From Chitinophaga agrisoli (GTDB lineage Bacteria; Bacteroidota; Bacteroidia; Chitinophagales; Chitinophagaceae), in contig NZ_VUOC01000004.1 of assembly GCF_008386695.1 (NCBI RefSeq), positions 2,358,327-2,422,326 on the forward strand: 64,000 bases of DNA, read 5' to 3'. Positions 8,977-17,231 of the stretch are shown here, piece by piece. A program made the position numbers and the translations under genes. Below the pieces are notes generated by a model, which was given only the letters and a program-made list of their open reading frames with translations, had not been told where the DNA came from and searched no databases. Positions within the stretch are counted from its first letter, which is position 1; each line of letters starts with the position of its first letter.

Positions 8977-9888
8977 ATGAGCGTAAAAGAATCTTTTATA
9001 GCATTTATACATAGCCTGCAGGATGAGATCTGCGGAGCGCTGGAAGCTATTGACGGACAGGCAACGTTTCGCGAGGATCGCTGGGAACGGCCCGGCGGCG
9101 GCGGGGGTAAAACCCGCGTGATCGCAGATGGCGCCGTATTTGAAAAAGGCGGCGTAAATACATCTGTCGTGCATGGCGCACTGCCGGAAGTAATGGCGCA
9201 ACAGTTCAACGTAACAGACAGCAGCTTTATGGCCTGTGGTATCTCGCTGGTGATCCATCCGCAGAACCCGTTTGTGCCTACCGTACATGCCAATTTCCGT
9301 TATTTTGAGCTGTATGATAAAGATGGTATGCTAAAGGATAGCTGGTTTGGCGGCGGATCTGACCTTACGCCCTACTACCTGGATGAAGCAGATGGCCAGC
9401 ATTTTCACCAGACCCTGAAAAATGCCTGCGATCCTTTTGGAAAAGAACTGTACCCGCTCTATAAGAAACATTGCGATGAATATTTCATCAATAAACACCG
9501 CAACAACGAGGCCAGGGGCATTGGCGGCATTTTTTATGATTACCTTCGTCCGGATGCCAACCGCAGTGCGGAACAGCTGTTCGCATTTTCACAGGCGAAC
9601 GGTAAAGCGCTGATGGAGGCTTACCTGCCTATTGTACGCAAGACCAAGGACCTGCCCTTTACGGCAGCCCACAAAGACTGGCAGGAGTACCGGCGTGGCC
9701 GCTACGTGGAGTTTAACCTGATACATGACCGCGGTACCCTGTTTGGCCTGAAGACAAACGGCCGTATAGAATCCATCCTCATGAGCTTACCCCCCCGGGC
9801 ACGTTGGGAATACGATTATCACCCGGCCCCCGGTAGCAGGGAAGCGGAGCTGCTGGAGTTCTTAAAGCCCCGGGAATGGGCGAAATAA
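8977..9888 (+). CDS. hemF: Oxygen-dependent coproporphyrinogen III oxidase
   Basis: Converts coproporphyrinogen III to protoporphyrinogen IX using O2. Conserved blocks are WERPGGGGGKTRVIADG, NPFVPTVHANFRYFE, WFGGGSDLTPYYL, RGIGGIFYDYL and LPPRARWEYDYHP. 303 residues is normal. The stop codon overlaps the first bases of a TGCTGATG repeat (9887-9906). hemB follows after 62 bases. Together with HemY-type HemG it indicates an aerobic late heme pathway; no hemN is in the window. Confidence 0.97.
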   Translation: MSVKESFIAFIHSLQDEICGALEAIDGQATFREDRWERPGGGGGKTRVIADGAVFEKGGVNTSVVHGALPEVMAQQFNVTDSSFMACGISLVIHPQNPFVPTVHANFRYFELYDKDGMLKDSWFGGGSDLTPYYLDEADGQHFHQTLKNACDPFGKELYPLYKKHCDEYFINKHRNNEARGIGGIFYDYLRPDANRSAEQLFAFSQANGKALMEAYLPIVRKTKDLPFTAAHKDWQEYRRGRYVEFNLIHDRGTLFGLKTNGRIESILMSLPPRARWEYDYHPAPGSREAELLEFLKPREWAK

Positions 9889-9906
9889 TGTGCTGATGTG
9901 CTGATG
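9887..9906 (+). repeat. Family A intergenic repeat, half copy
   Basis: AATGTGCTGATGTGCTGATG starts inside the hemF stop codon. The same words recur at 17081-17192 and, in variant form, 33457-33569. Only the left half is present here, so it cannot form the long hairpin seen in the other copies. Confidence 0.6.
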
Positions 9907-9950
9907 ATGGGAATGATTGAATTGATTTAATTAATGTAATAGCTAGTTAT

Positions 9951-10922
9951 ATGATACGTCGTAACAGAATACTGAGGACCTCTCCGGCAATACGCGCGAT
10001 GGTAGCGGAAACGATCTTAACGCCCAGCGATTTTATTGCGCCGCTGTTTATTACAGAAGGAGAAAATGTGCGGGAAGAAATTGCCTCCATGCCCGGTTAC
10101 TACCGGCATTCACTGGATAATACCATTAAGGAAGCCAGGGAGCTCTGGAGCATGGGCATTAAAAGCGTATTACTATTCATTAAATGTGCAGATGAGCTGA
10201 AGGATAACAAAGGCACAGAGGCGGTAAACCCTGATGGCCTGATGCAGCGCGCTATAAAAGGTATTAAACAGGCCATTCCTGAAATGGTAGTGATGACAGA
10301 CGTAGCGCTGGACCCCTACTCTTCTTACGGGCATGATGGTATTGTAAAAGACCAGGAAATTGTGAATGATGTCACAGTGGAAGTGCTTGCCCGTATGAGC
10401 GTGAGCCATGCACAGGCCGGCGCTGATATTGTAGCGCCCAGCGATATGATGGACGGCCGCATACTGGCCATCCGCCAGGCATTGGAAGCCAATAATTTTG
10501 ATAAGGTGGGCATTATGGCCTACAGCGCCAAATATGCCTCCTGCTTTTATGGCCCCTTCCGCGATGCGCTGGATTCCGCACCAGGTTTTGGCGACAAAAA
10601 AACCTACCAGATGGATTATGCCAACTCCCGCGAAGCCATCAAGGAAACACTGATGGATGTGGAAGAAGGCGCAGACATTGTGATGGTAAAACCTGCCCTC
10701 GCCTACCTGGATATCATGCGCATGATCAAAGACCGCGTAACGGTACCGGTAAGCGCCTATCATGTAAGCGGCGAGTATGCCATGGTAAAGGCCGCTGCAA
10801 AAATGGGCTGGCTCAATGAAGAGAAGGCTGTGCTGGAAATACTGACCAGCATCAAACGCGCGGGCGCAGACCTGATCGCCACCTACTTTGCCAAAGATGC
10901 GGTGAAGCTGTTGCAAAGCTGA
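9951..10922 (+). CDS. hemB: Delta-aminolevulinic acid dehydratase, Zn-free type
   Basis: Condenses two 5-aminolevulinates to porphobilinogen. The two active-site lysines are Lys194 (YSAKYASCFYGPF) and Lys247 (VMVKPALAYLD), spaced as in the family. The metal region reads DVALDPYSSYGHDG, where zinc enzymes have three cysteines. The substitution by Ala/Asp marks the Mg2+/K+-dependent class. 323 residues. It is 62 bases after hemF and 120 bases before hemL, so it may be the start of a looser downstream unit. Confidence 0.96.
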   Translation: MIRRNRILRTSPAIRAMVAETILTPSDFIAPLFITEGENVREEIASMPGYYRHSLDNTIKEARELWSMGIKSVLLFIKCADELKDNKGTEAVNPDGLMQRAIKGIKQAIPEMVVMTDVALDPYSSYGHDGIVKDQEIVNDVTVEVLARMSVSHAQAGADIVAPSDMMDGRILAIRQALEANNFDKVGIMAYSAKYASCFYGPFRDALDSAPGFGDKKTYQMDYANSREAIKETLMDVEEGADIVMVKPALAYLDIMRMIKDRVTVPVSAYHVSGEYAMVKAAAKMGWLNEEKAVLEILTSIKRAGADLIATYFAKDAVKLLQS

Positions 10923-11042
10923 TAAAGAAAGTAAACACCGAAAGAAGAAATCCTGTATTTTAGACGCGGAAAACCATGACCGGATCGTCTTACTCAAAAG
11001 AAAGCAGGTCTACTGTCCCTTCTTTCATCAAACTGCATATAA

Positions 11043-12335
11043 ATGTACTCGCAAAGCAAACTTTTATTTGAGAGAGCGCAACAACTGATCCCTGGCGGTG
11101 TAAACTCGCCGGTACGCGCCTTCAAGAGCGTAGGCGGTACGCCCGTATTTATGAAACATGCCAAGGGCGCTTACCTGTATGATGTGGATGATAACCGGTA
11201 TATAGACTACATCAACTCCTGGGGGCCTATGATACTGGGGCATGCGTATGAGCCGGTAGTAAAGGCCATACAGGAATATGCCACCTACTCTACCTCCTTT
11301 GGCGCCCCTACGGAGCTGGAAATAAAAGTAGCGGAGCTGATCATAAGCATGGTGCCGAATATAGACCAGGTACGGATGGTGAACTCCGGTACAGAAGCCT
11401 GTATGTCTGCCCTGCGGCTGGCGCGCGGTTATACCGGACGTAACAAGTTCATAAAATTTGATGGTAACTATCATGGTCATGCGGATGCTTTCCTGGTGAG
11501 CGCCGGCAGCGGCGTTGCCACTTTGCAGATACAGTCTGTGCCCGGCGTTACGCAAACCGTAGCACAGGATACGCTGACCGCCCCTTATAATAATCTACCG
11601 GCTGTGGAGCAGCTGATAGCAGCGCATCCGGAAGAGATAGCCGCCATCATTGTAGAGCCGGTGGCCGGTAATATGGGTTGTATACTGCCGCAACCAGGTT
11701 TCCTGGAAGGCCTGCGCCAGTTATGCGATACCCATGGTATACTGCTTATATTTGACGAGGTGATGACGGGATTCCGTTTAGCCCGCGGCGGCGCGCAGGA
11801 GCTGTTTGGCATTAAGGCAGACCTGGTAACCTTTGGTAAGATCATTGGCGGCGGTATGCCGGTAGGCGCATTTGCCGGCCCGGCTGCCATTATGCAGCAT
11901 ATTGCCCCCGCAGGCAAAATATACCAGGCGGGTACCTTAAGCGGCAACCCAATAGCCATGATAGCGGGTTATACGATGCTGCAAACCCTGCAGGAAAACC
12001 CCGTGATCTATAAACAGCTGGAAGAAAAGAAGGATTACCTGGTAACAGGTTTACGGGAAGCATTGGGCGGCGCCGGTGTGGTACACCAGATCAACAGCCT
12101 GGGCTCTATGCTGAGCGTACATTTTGCAGAATATCCGATCATTGATTTCAGCGCAGCATCCAGCGCTAATAATGAGCTGTTCAGGCGCTTTTTCCATGCA
12201 ATGCTGGAACGTGGCGTATACCTCCCGCCTTCCGCGTTTGAAAGCTGGTTCCTGAGCAATGCGTTAACACAGGAAGACCTGGATGCTACTATAAAAGCGA
12301 CGAAAGCGGCCATGCAGGCCATCACAAATAGTTAA
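11043..12335 (+). CDS. hemL: Glutamate-1-semialdehyde 2,1-aminomutase
   Basis: PLP enzyme converting glutamate-1-semialdehyde to 5-aminolevulinate, second step of the C5 pathway. The PLP lysine is Lys266 in [35 protein letters not shown] and [18 protein letters not shown] are family hallmarks, as is [11 protein letters not shown]. 430 residues is normal. It ends the plus-strand heme cluster, and a strong terminator follows at 12360-12390. Confidence 0.97.
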   Translation: MYSQSKLLFERAQQLIPGGVNSPVRAFKSVGGTPVFMKHAKGAYLYDVDDNRYIDYINSWGPMILGHAYEPVVKAIQEYATYSTSFGAPTELEIKVAELIISMVPNIDQVRMVNSGTEACMSALRLARGYTGRNKFIKFDGNYHGHADAFLVSAGSGVATLQIQSVPGVTQTVAQDTLTAPYNNLPAVEQLIAAHPEEIAAIIVEPVAGNMGCILPQPGFLEGLRQLCDTHGILLIFDEVMTGFRLARGGAQELFGIKADLVTFGKIIGGGMPVGAFAGPAAIMQHIAPAGKIYQAGTLSGNPIAMIAGYTMLQTLQENPVIYKQLEEKKDYLVTGLREALGGAGVVHQINSLGSMLSVHFAEYPIIDFSAASSANNELFRRFFHAMLERGVYLPPSAFESWFLSNALTQEDLDATIKATKAAMQAITNS

Positions 12336-12359
12336 CAATTCAATCCTGTGCTGAGTGGA

Positions 12360-12390
12360 AAGTCCTGGCCCCGTGCCGGGACTTTTTTTT
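12360..12390 (+). terminator. Rho-independent terminator after hemL
   Basis: Stem AAGTCCTGGC (12360-12369) pairs with GCCGGGACTT (12375-12384), with one T-G wobble and a 5-base loop, followed by a run of T to 12390. It closes the heme operon 24 bases after the hemL stop. Confidence 0.9.
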
Positions 12391-12400
12391 GAAGTAGTTC

Positions 12401-12961
12401 CTATTCCCCAATGGCATCTACGACCGGGGTGCCGCCTTTACGGTATTCCAGCGCCTCGTTATGCGCCACTGCGCAGTCTTTCAGTTTCTTATCTTTAAAG
12501 TTGATGTAAATGCTGCCCGGGCTTAACATGCCAACGTGTATATAACCCTTATCGATCTTTACGGAGAACCGGGCCCCTGCGGCAGTAATATCCAGCAGGT
12601 CAGTATGTACGATAAAGTAACGGGGATGATGATGTATATCTGCCTCCTGCTGGTTTACGGCAAAAACCGCTGTTCCTTTTAACCATACCTGCCGCTGCGC
12701 AGACTCATTGAAGTGCTCCCGGTAGCGGAGGCTGGTGCGAGGGTCCAGCTGTACCCGGGAGTTGTCCGGTAAAAGAAGGCTCAACCGTTCTTCCCTGCCG
12801 GTGCGTATGTGCTTCATGTTCATACCGAACCATTGCCATAGCCCAAAGGAAAGCAGGAACAAAGCTATTGCCGCCACCCACATCCATTTGCCATACCAGA
12901 ACTGGTGGCGCAATTTATCGTAGAAGGTGGAATTTCTTTCAAGCGTTTGATGATGATCCAT
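12401..12961 (-). CDS. FecR-like anti-sigma domain protein, orphan
   Basis: A 186-residue protein with one membrane helix at about residues 26-45, then a FecR-type periplasmic domain (SLLLPDNSRVQLDPRTSLRY, then AQRQVWLKGTAVFAV and FIVHTDLLDITAAGARFSV). In Bacteroidota such proteins usually hold an ECF sigma factor and sit beside its gene and a TonB receptor. No sigma gene is adjacent here. The cytoplasmic tail before the helix is only about 25 residues, shorter than the usual sigma-binding tail, so it may not bind a sigma factor. I chose the ATG at 12961; a longer frame would overlap the upstream esterase. Confidence 0.72.
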   Translation of the reverse strand: MDHHQTLERNSTFYDKLRHQFWYGKWMWVAAIALFLLSFGLWQWFGMNMKHIRTGREERLSLLLPDNSRVQLDPRTSLRYREHFNESAQRQVWLKGTAVFAVNQQEADIHHHPRYFIVHTDLLDITAAGARFSVKIDKGYIHVGMLSPGSIYINFKDKKLKDCAVAHNEALEYRKGGTPVVDAIGE

Positions 12962-13020
12962 AAAGCACCCAGTTACCTTTGCTAAGGTAAATATACATAA
13001 ATCAGCAAATGTGTAGTCCC

Positions 13021-13806
13021 TTATTTGTGATGGCTGAACATCCAAGGCAGTAATCCCGGCTCCCGGAACACATTATCCCAGCTGTTATGCCCAACGCCGG
13101 GGTATTCTGTATACTTCACATCCGCGTGCAGTTGCTGCAGCTCCAAGTAGTAATTACGAGAGAAGCTTACCGGTACCACAGGGTCTGCCCCGCCGTGGAA
13201 GATCCATACAGGTACTTTACCGCCGAATATGGAGGCAGTTTTCGCGTCGCCGGCGCCACAGATGGGGAATCCGGCCGCCCAAACATCCGGGTAACGGGCC
13301 AGCATATCAAATGTGCCCATACCGCCTAAAGAGAGGCCGCCGATATATACCCGTTTGCTGTCTACTTTGCCGGTAGCCAACAAGCTATCCAGCAGGGCTT
13401 TTACCAGCGCGCCGGCTTTTGTGGGCGGCGCATCATGCGGGAAATCGGCCCCTGCCACCTTGCCGGTGCTATCGCGTTTTAGCTTAAAGGGCGCCCAGGC
13501 TTCATTTTGCGGGCATTGAGGAAATATTACGAATGCCGGGAACTCCCGGCGCAAAGAGTCTTTCAGGAACAGATCGCCGCCATGCAGCAGCTGTGCAGCG
13601 TTGTCACTGCCCCGCTCACCAGAGCCGTGCAGGAAAATGATAACCGGATAGGCCTTATGCATATCATAATTCAGCGGCGTTAACATCCGGTACCGGAGGG
13701 TATCGCCATTGTGCATAAAAGTTTCGTGGCTATAGGCGCTCATATCCTGTGCCTGCATGGGGAATATATTCATTAGCGTTAGTGCCAGTAACAACAGATA
13801 TCGCAT
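13021..13806 (-). CDS. Secreted alpha/beta-hydrolase (esterase, prolyl-oligopeptidase-like)
   Basis: 261 residues with a signal peptide (MRYLLLLALTLMNIFPMQAQ). The oxyanion region is FLHGSGERGSDN, the nucleophile elbow GGLSLGGMGTFDML (GxSxG), and the likely catalytic His is in PGVGHNSWDNVF. This pattern is that of the LpqC/PHB-depolymerase-like esterases often annotated as phospholipase/carboxylesterase. Substrate unknown. The ATG at 13806 is preferred to a GTG at 13824. The 274 bases upstream of it show no feature I can name. Confidence 0.85.
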   Translation of the reverse strand: MRYLLLLALTLMNIFPMQAQDMSAYSHETFMHNGDTLRYRMLTPLNYDMHKAYPVIIFLHGSGERGSDNAAQLLHGGDLFLKDSLRREFPAFVIFPQCPQNEAWAPFKLKRDSTGKVAGADFPHDAPPTKAGALVKALLDSLLATGKVDSKRVYIGGLSLGGMGTFDMLARYPDVWAAGFPICGAGDAKTASIFGGKVPVWIFHGGADPVVPVSFSRNYYLELQQLHADVKYTEYPGVGHNSWDNVFREPGLLPWMFSHHK

Positions 13807-14080
13807 TGTTAAAAATTGTTTCACTGAATATACAAATTATGTACGGATGTACGTATATGCGTGCCAGCAAATAGACGGCCGCGGCATTTTCATCTGCACA
13901 TGCGCCTATTTGCACATTGTGTGTCCGGCGCCTGGGCAACCTGTAAATATACGGCAAAAGACCTGCGTGACAGTGATAGTATATTAACCAATATGGCTGA
14001 GTATAGCTTATTCGAACCTTAAGCGAACCTAAACCGAAGGAAAGCCCAAGGGAAAATCTGTTAAAATAGTATCAGTTCGC

Positions 14081-14881
14081 CTAGTATTTGATGGTAAAAT
14101 GCTGCTTCACTTTAAAATCCGGGCGGAAGAAGACCAGGCCAATGAAGAACAGGTCTATGGTGAGGGTAACCCTGGGATGCTGCTGGATAGTATGCCAGGC
14201 GGCTTCCATACCGGGCGTCCAGTGAATATCATCGAAAATAAAGAGGGAATGGTCGTGCGCCCTGGTCAAGCACTGATCAAAATAGGCCAGCGTAGGGTCT
14301 TTACGGTGATTACCGTCAATATAGACCCAATCCAGCCGGAGCTGTTCCCGTTGCAGCAAGGCCGGCAGCACATCATCAAAATTACCGGTACGCTGCTCTA
14401 TATTGTGGATATCCAGCACCTCAAAATTGCGATGGGCGCGGGCGGCTATATTGGGGCAGCCCTCAATGGTCACTATCCTGGCGTCTGGTTTAGCCAGGGC
14501 CATATAAGCGGTGGAGAGGCCCATGGAGGTACCCAGTTCCAGCATGTATTGAGGCTGCAGGTATTGCGCCAGCCGGAAAAACAGCTGGCCAAATTTAGGC
14601 GGTTTGGCGGCATAGCGTACAATGTCCCGCACTTTACGCCGGGAACCTGCCCCGGTAAGGGAACCGGCGCCGAGGTCCGTTATCTCGATCTCTTCCCTGG
14701 TCTGCAATAGCTCCCGCCGCAAGGCCTCCACTTCTTTAAAGATGGCAGGCTGTGTTTTGTTGCGCAGGACCTCCTCGATCAGATCATAAACAAAAGGCGA
14801 ATGCACATCATGGCGGTTACCGGCGGTAAAATGATAGCGCAGGTATTTCTTTGCAAACTGTATCTGGTGCTCTAAACCCAT
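14081..14881 (-). CDS. Class I SAM-dependent methyltransferase (O-methyltransferase-like)
   Basis: 266 residues. The SAM-binding motif is YMLELGTSMGLSTAYMALA, then RIVTIEGCPNIAARA (acidic residue for the ribose hydroxyls) and LDWVYIDGNHRKDPTLAYFD, the pattern of the methyltransferase family 24/catechol O-methyltransferase-like group. Substrate unknown. It lies downstream of the GT2 gene on the same strand, separated by a family B repeat. The ATG at 14881 is preferred over TTG at 14887. Confidence 0.82.
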   Translation of the reverse strand: MGLEHQIQFAKKYLRYHFTAGNRHDVHSPFVYDLIEEVLRNKTQPAIFKEVEALRRELLQTREEIEITDLGAGSLTGAGSRRKVRDIVRYAAKPPKFGQLFFRLAQYLQPQYMLELGTSMGLSTAYMALAKPDARIVTIEGCPNIAARAHRNFEVLDIHNIEQRTGNFDDVLPALLQREQLRLDWVYIDGNHRKDPTLAYFDQCLTRAHDHSLFIFDDIHWTPGMEAAWHTIQQHPRVTLTIDLFFIGLVFFRPDFKVKQHFTIKY

Positions 14882-14891
14882 ATTCAAGCGA

Positions 14892-14932
14892 TAGCTTTTA
14901 GCAGTCAGCTGTTAGCTAACGGCTAACAGCTA
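14892..14932. repeat. Family B intergenic repeat (TTAGC type)
   Basis: Contains AGCTTTTAGC and an inverted pair AGCTGTTAGC/GCTAACAGCT (about 14908-14932) that can form a hairpin between the GT2 and methyltransferase genes. The same words recur at 19274-19427, 21955-22107 and 37571-37637. Confidence 0.7.
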
Positions 14933-14934
14933 TA

Positions 14935-15672
14935 TTAATATATTTTTCCTTTTATTAATTTTAACCGGTGCAGGCAGTGCTGCAGTGATACCCTCAGTAC
15001 GCCCAACCCGTATATGCTGCTACGGCGGAAATTGATACTGGAGGCGTCGTCAAAATACTTGGTGGGGCAGGTAACTTCCCCTATCTCGAACCCCTTCATG
15101 AAGATCTGCGATATCATTTCGTTATCAAAGATAAAGTCATCGCTGTTATCCATATAACGGATGCTTTCCAGCACCTCCCGGGAAAATGCCCGGTAACCGG
15201 TGTGGTATTCGCTCAGCTTCTCGTTAATAAGCAGGTTCTGCATCAACGTAAGGAAGCGGTTAAAGATGTATTTGTATATTGGCATGCCCCCTTTCAAGGC
15301 GCCTTTGCCCAGGATCCGGGACCCCATTACCACGGGGTATACCCCATTGGCAATAATGCTGCTCATGGCCAGGACCAGCTTGGGAGTGTATTGATAATCA
15401 GGGTGTACCATGATCACAATGTCGCCACCCAGCTCCAGGGCCTTATTGTAGCAGCTCTTCTGGTTGCCACCGTAGCCCTTGTTCTTGTCGTGGCTGATAA
15501 TATGGCGTATGCCCAGCTTTTTTCCCACTGCAACCGTGTCGTCACGGCTGGCATCGTCTACCAGTACCACTTCGTCCACGACGTCGAAGGGGATCTCACT
15601 GTAGGTCTTTTCCAGTGTTAACGCTGCGTTGTAGGCCGGCAATACCACTATTATCTTTTTATTATTCAGCAT
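14935..15672 (-). CDS. Family 2 glycosyltransferase (DPM1-like)
   Basis: 245 residues, cytoplasmic, no membrane helices. The GT-A start is IIVVLPAYNAALTLEKTYSE, then DEVVLVDDASRDDTV, NKGYGGNQKSCYNKALELG and the metal-site strand DIVIMVHPDYQY. This resembles the dolichyl-phosphate mannose synthase-like GT2 subgroup, which makes polyprenyl-phosphate sugars or decorates envelope glycans. The acceptor cannot be told. A TATATTTG box lies upstream on the same strand (15694-15701). Confidence 0.88.
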   Translation of the reverse strand: MLNNKKIIVVLPAYNAALTLEKTYSEIPFDVVDEVVLVDDASRDDTVAVGKKLGIRHIISHDKNKGYGGNQKSCYNKALELGGDIVIMVHPDYQYTPKLVLAMSSIIANGVYPVVMGSRILGKGALKGGMPIYKYIFNRFLTLMQNLLINEKLSEYHTGYRAFSREVLESIRYMDNSDDFIFDNEMISQIFMKGFEIGEVTCPTKYFDDASSINFRRSSIYGLGVLRVSLQHCLHRLKLIKGKIY

Positions 15673-15693
15673 AGAAAGTAGTTAATTTGGCTG

Positions 15694-15701
15694 CAAATAT
15701 A
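15694..15701 (-). promoter_or_regulatory. -7 box for the GT2 gene
   Basis: Minus-strand TATATTTG fits TAnnTTTG and lies about 22 bases before the start codon of the glycosyltransferase gene. Confidence 0.5.
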
Positions 15702-15742
15702 ACAGGAAACCCGGCAATCCTACCTATCAAATAAAATCCTAC

Positions 15743-15750
15743 TATCTTTG
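15743..15750 (+). promoter_or_regulatory. -7 box for the secreted coiled-coil protein
   Basis: TATCTTTG fits TAnnTTTG and lies about 63 bases before the chosen ATG. With the GT2 box on the other strand it makes a divergent promoter region. Confidence 0.5.
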
Positions 15751-15812
15751 TACCCGAAAAATTTTTGGCACCATATTTTCTTAACTTTTTGTTTATAAAA
15801 AGCAAACACAGC

Positions 15813-17078
15813 ATGAACATACTTTATATGAAAGATTATGTAAAATGTGCCCCCCTTGGTTTTCTAATGCTGGGCTGCGTTATGGCTGTGCAGGCGCAAG
15901 ACTCGTCAAGACGGGACACGGTGATCCCGGAGATCAGATCGGTGCCTGGCAATATCAGAACAGCGGATACGACCATCCGGAGAATTATGGATGAGCTGCA
16001 GAAAGTGACGGACAGCGACCGGCAGAACTCCAGCGCTATACAAGGCCTGTTGCAGGGGAAGGAGATCGATAATCTGACTAAGTATGAGCTGATCAAGAAT
16101 AACCTGATCAATGCCAGCGAAACATACTACCTGCTGAATAAAAAGATCATTGACCTGAAATCCCGTACTACTACCAATAACCTGGATGTATTCATTACCG
16201 CGCTGAACAACCCGGAAAGTAAGGAACTGGGGTTCTCTTTCAGCGACCGCATTGTGGAACTGGTGGAAAAGATAGTACTGGAGGGAAAAACGGATAAGAA
16301 TGACCGTAATGGCAAGATCGTAGAATCTACCAAATCCATCATCAACAGCCCTATATTCCAGAGCTTTACCGCGCTAACGCCGCCGCTGGCCATCGCCAAT
16401 TCCGTGATGAACTTCCTGCACAGCGTGAGCGTAAATAATAAACAGATCAGCCAAAAAACGCTGCAAAGCTTTGAGAAAGAGCTGAACAAATACGTGGTTT
16501 ACTATACGGCGCTGAATGACGCGAACCAGAAATTTGAGTTTGGCCTTAATTTTAACAAGGATCAGCTGAACCTGTTGCAGGATAACCTGTACGATCACCT
16601 GATGTTTACGGCCAGCGCGCTTAAATTCCAGTTGCCCCAGCGTGGTAATAAATCCATTGGGGAAACCATGAACGACTTCTTCTTTGACTTTAAAAAGGAG
16701 AAAGTGGTGGACTTCTTTAGCCAGCTGGAGACCAAGTATTCCAAAAACAAAAGGATCGACTATGAGATGCTGCTGCGCGAAAACCCGAACCTGAAAGAGG
16801 TGAACAACCAGCTGGAAGACCTGATCCTGCAAACCAAACGTTTCGAGAACCTTTATAACGAGTATTTCACCCTGCTGGACTCTTACTACAGCAAAGTGAA
16901 TAACTCCCTGAAAATAGCCCAGGATAACGGACTGGCTGCCCAGAATATAATAGATTCCAAACAGGCGGAGTTCCGTAACCTGAAGAATGAAGCGGTAAGT
17001 GATATTCAGGCTTCCATCAACATTAAAGAGCTTTATAATAATACGGACAAGGTTAAATACCGTTACCGGATATTCTAA
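15813..17078 (+). CDS. Secreted helical/coiled-coil protein of unknown function
   Basis: 421 residues. A signal peptide (LGFLMLGCVMAVQAQ) is followed by an almost wholly helical, charged sequence (for example LEDLILQTKRFENLYNEYFT) with no catalytic motif I recognise. It is probably a periplasmic or surface-associated protein. The start is 15813 or the ATG at 15828; the 15765 reading adds residues unlike a signal peptide. Followed directly by a family A repeat hairpin and then oxyR. I cannot assign a function. Confidence 0.75.
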   Translation: MNILYMKDYVKCAPLGFLMLGCVMAVQAQDSSRRDTVIPEIRSVPGNIRTADTTIRRIMDELQKVTDSDRQNSSAIQGLLQGKEIDNLTKYELIKNNLINASETYYLLNKKIIDLKSRTTTNNLDVFITALNNPESKELGFSFSDRIVELVEKIVLEGKTDKNDRNGKIVESTKSIINSPIFQSFTALTPPLAIANSVMNFLHSVSVNNKQISQKTLQSFEKELNKYVVYYTALNDANQKFEFGLNFNKDQLNLLQDNLYDHLMFTASALKFQLPQRGNKSIGETMNDFFFDFKKEKVVDFFSQLETKYSKNKRIDYEMLLRENPNLKEVNNQLEDLILQTKRFENLYNEYFTLLDSYYSKVNNSLKIAQDNGLAAQNIIDSKQAEFRNLKNEAVSDIQASINIKELYNNTDKVKYRYRIF

Positions 17079-17080
17079 AG

Positions 17081-17192
17081 AATGTGCTGATGTGCTAATA
17101 TGCTGATGTGCTGATGTGAGAATGCGCTGATATGCTAAATGAAAATAATGTTCATTCATTAGCATATTGGCACATTAGCACATCAGCACATT
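17081..17192. repeat. Family A intergenic repeat, long imperfect hairpin
   Basis: The left arm, 17081-17118, is built of AATGTGCTGATGTGCTAAT-type words. The right arm, 17158-17192, is the reverse complement (TTAGCACATCAGCACATT). It begins 2 bases after the stop of the secreted protein gene and could form a long stem, acting as a terminator or RNA-stabilising end. Confidence 0.75.
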
Positions 17193-17231
17193 GATTTTAT
17201 CTATACCTTAGCCTCATAAAAATCAGGGGCC

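Noticed and set aside
13807-14080. 274-base gap between the esterase and methyltransferase genes
   Set aside because: Only small unsupported frames; no tRNA, hairpin with T run or repeat that I could identify.
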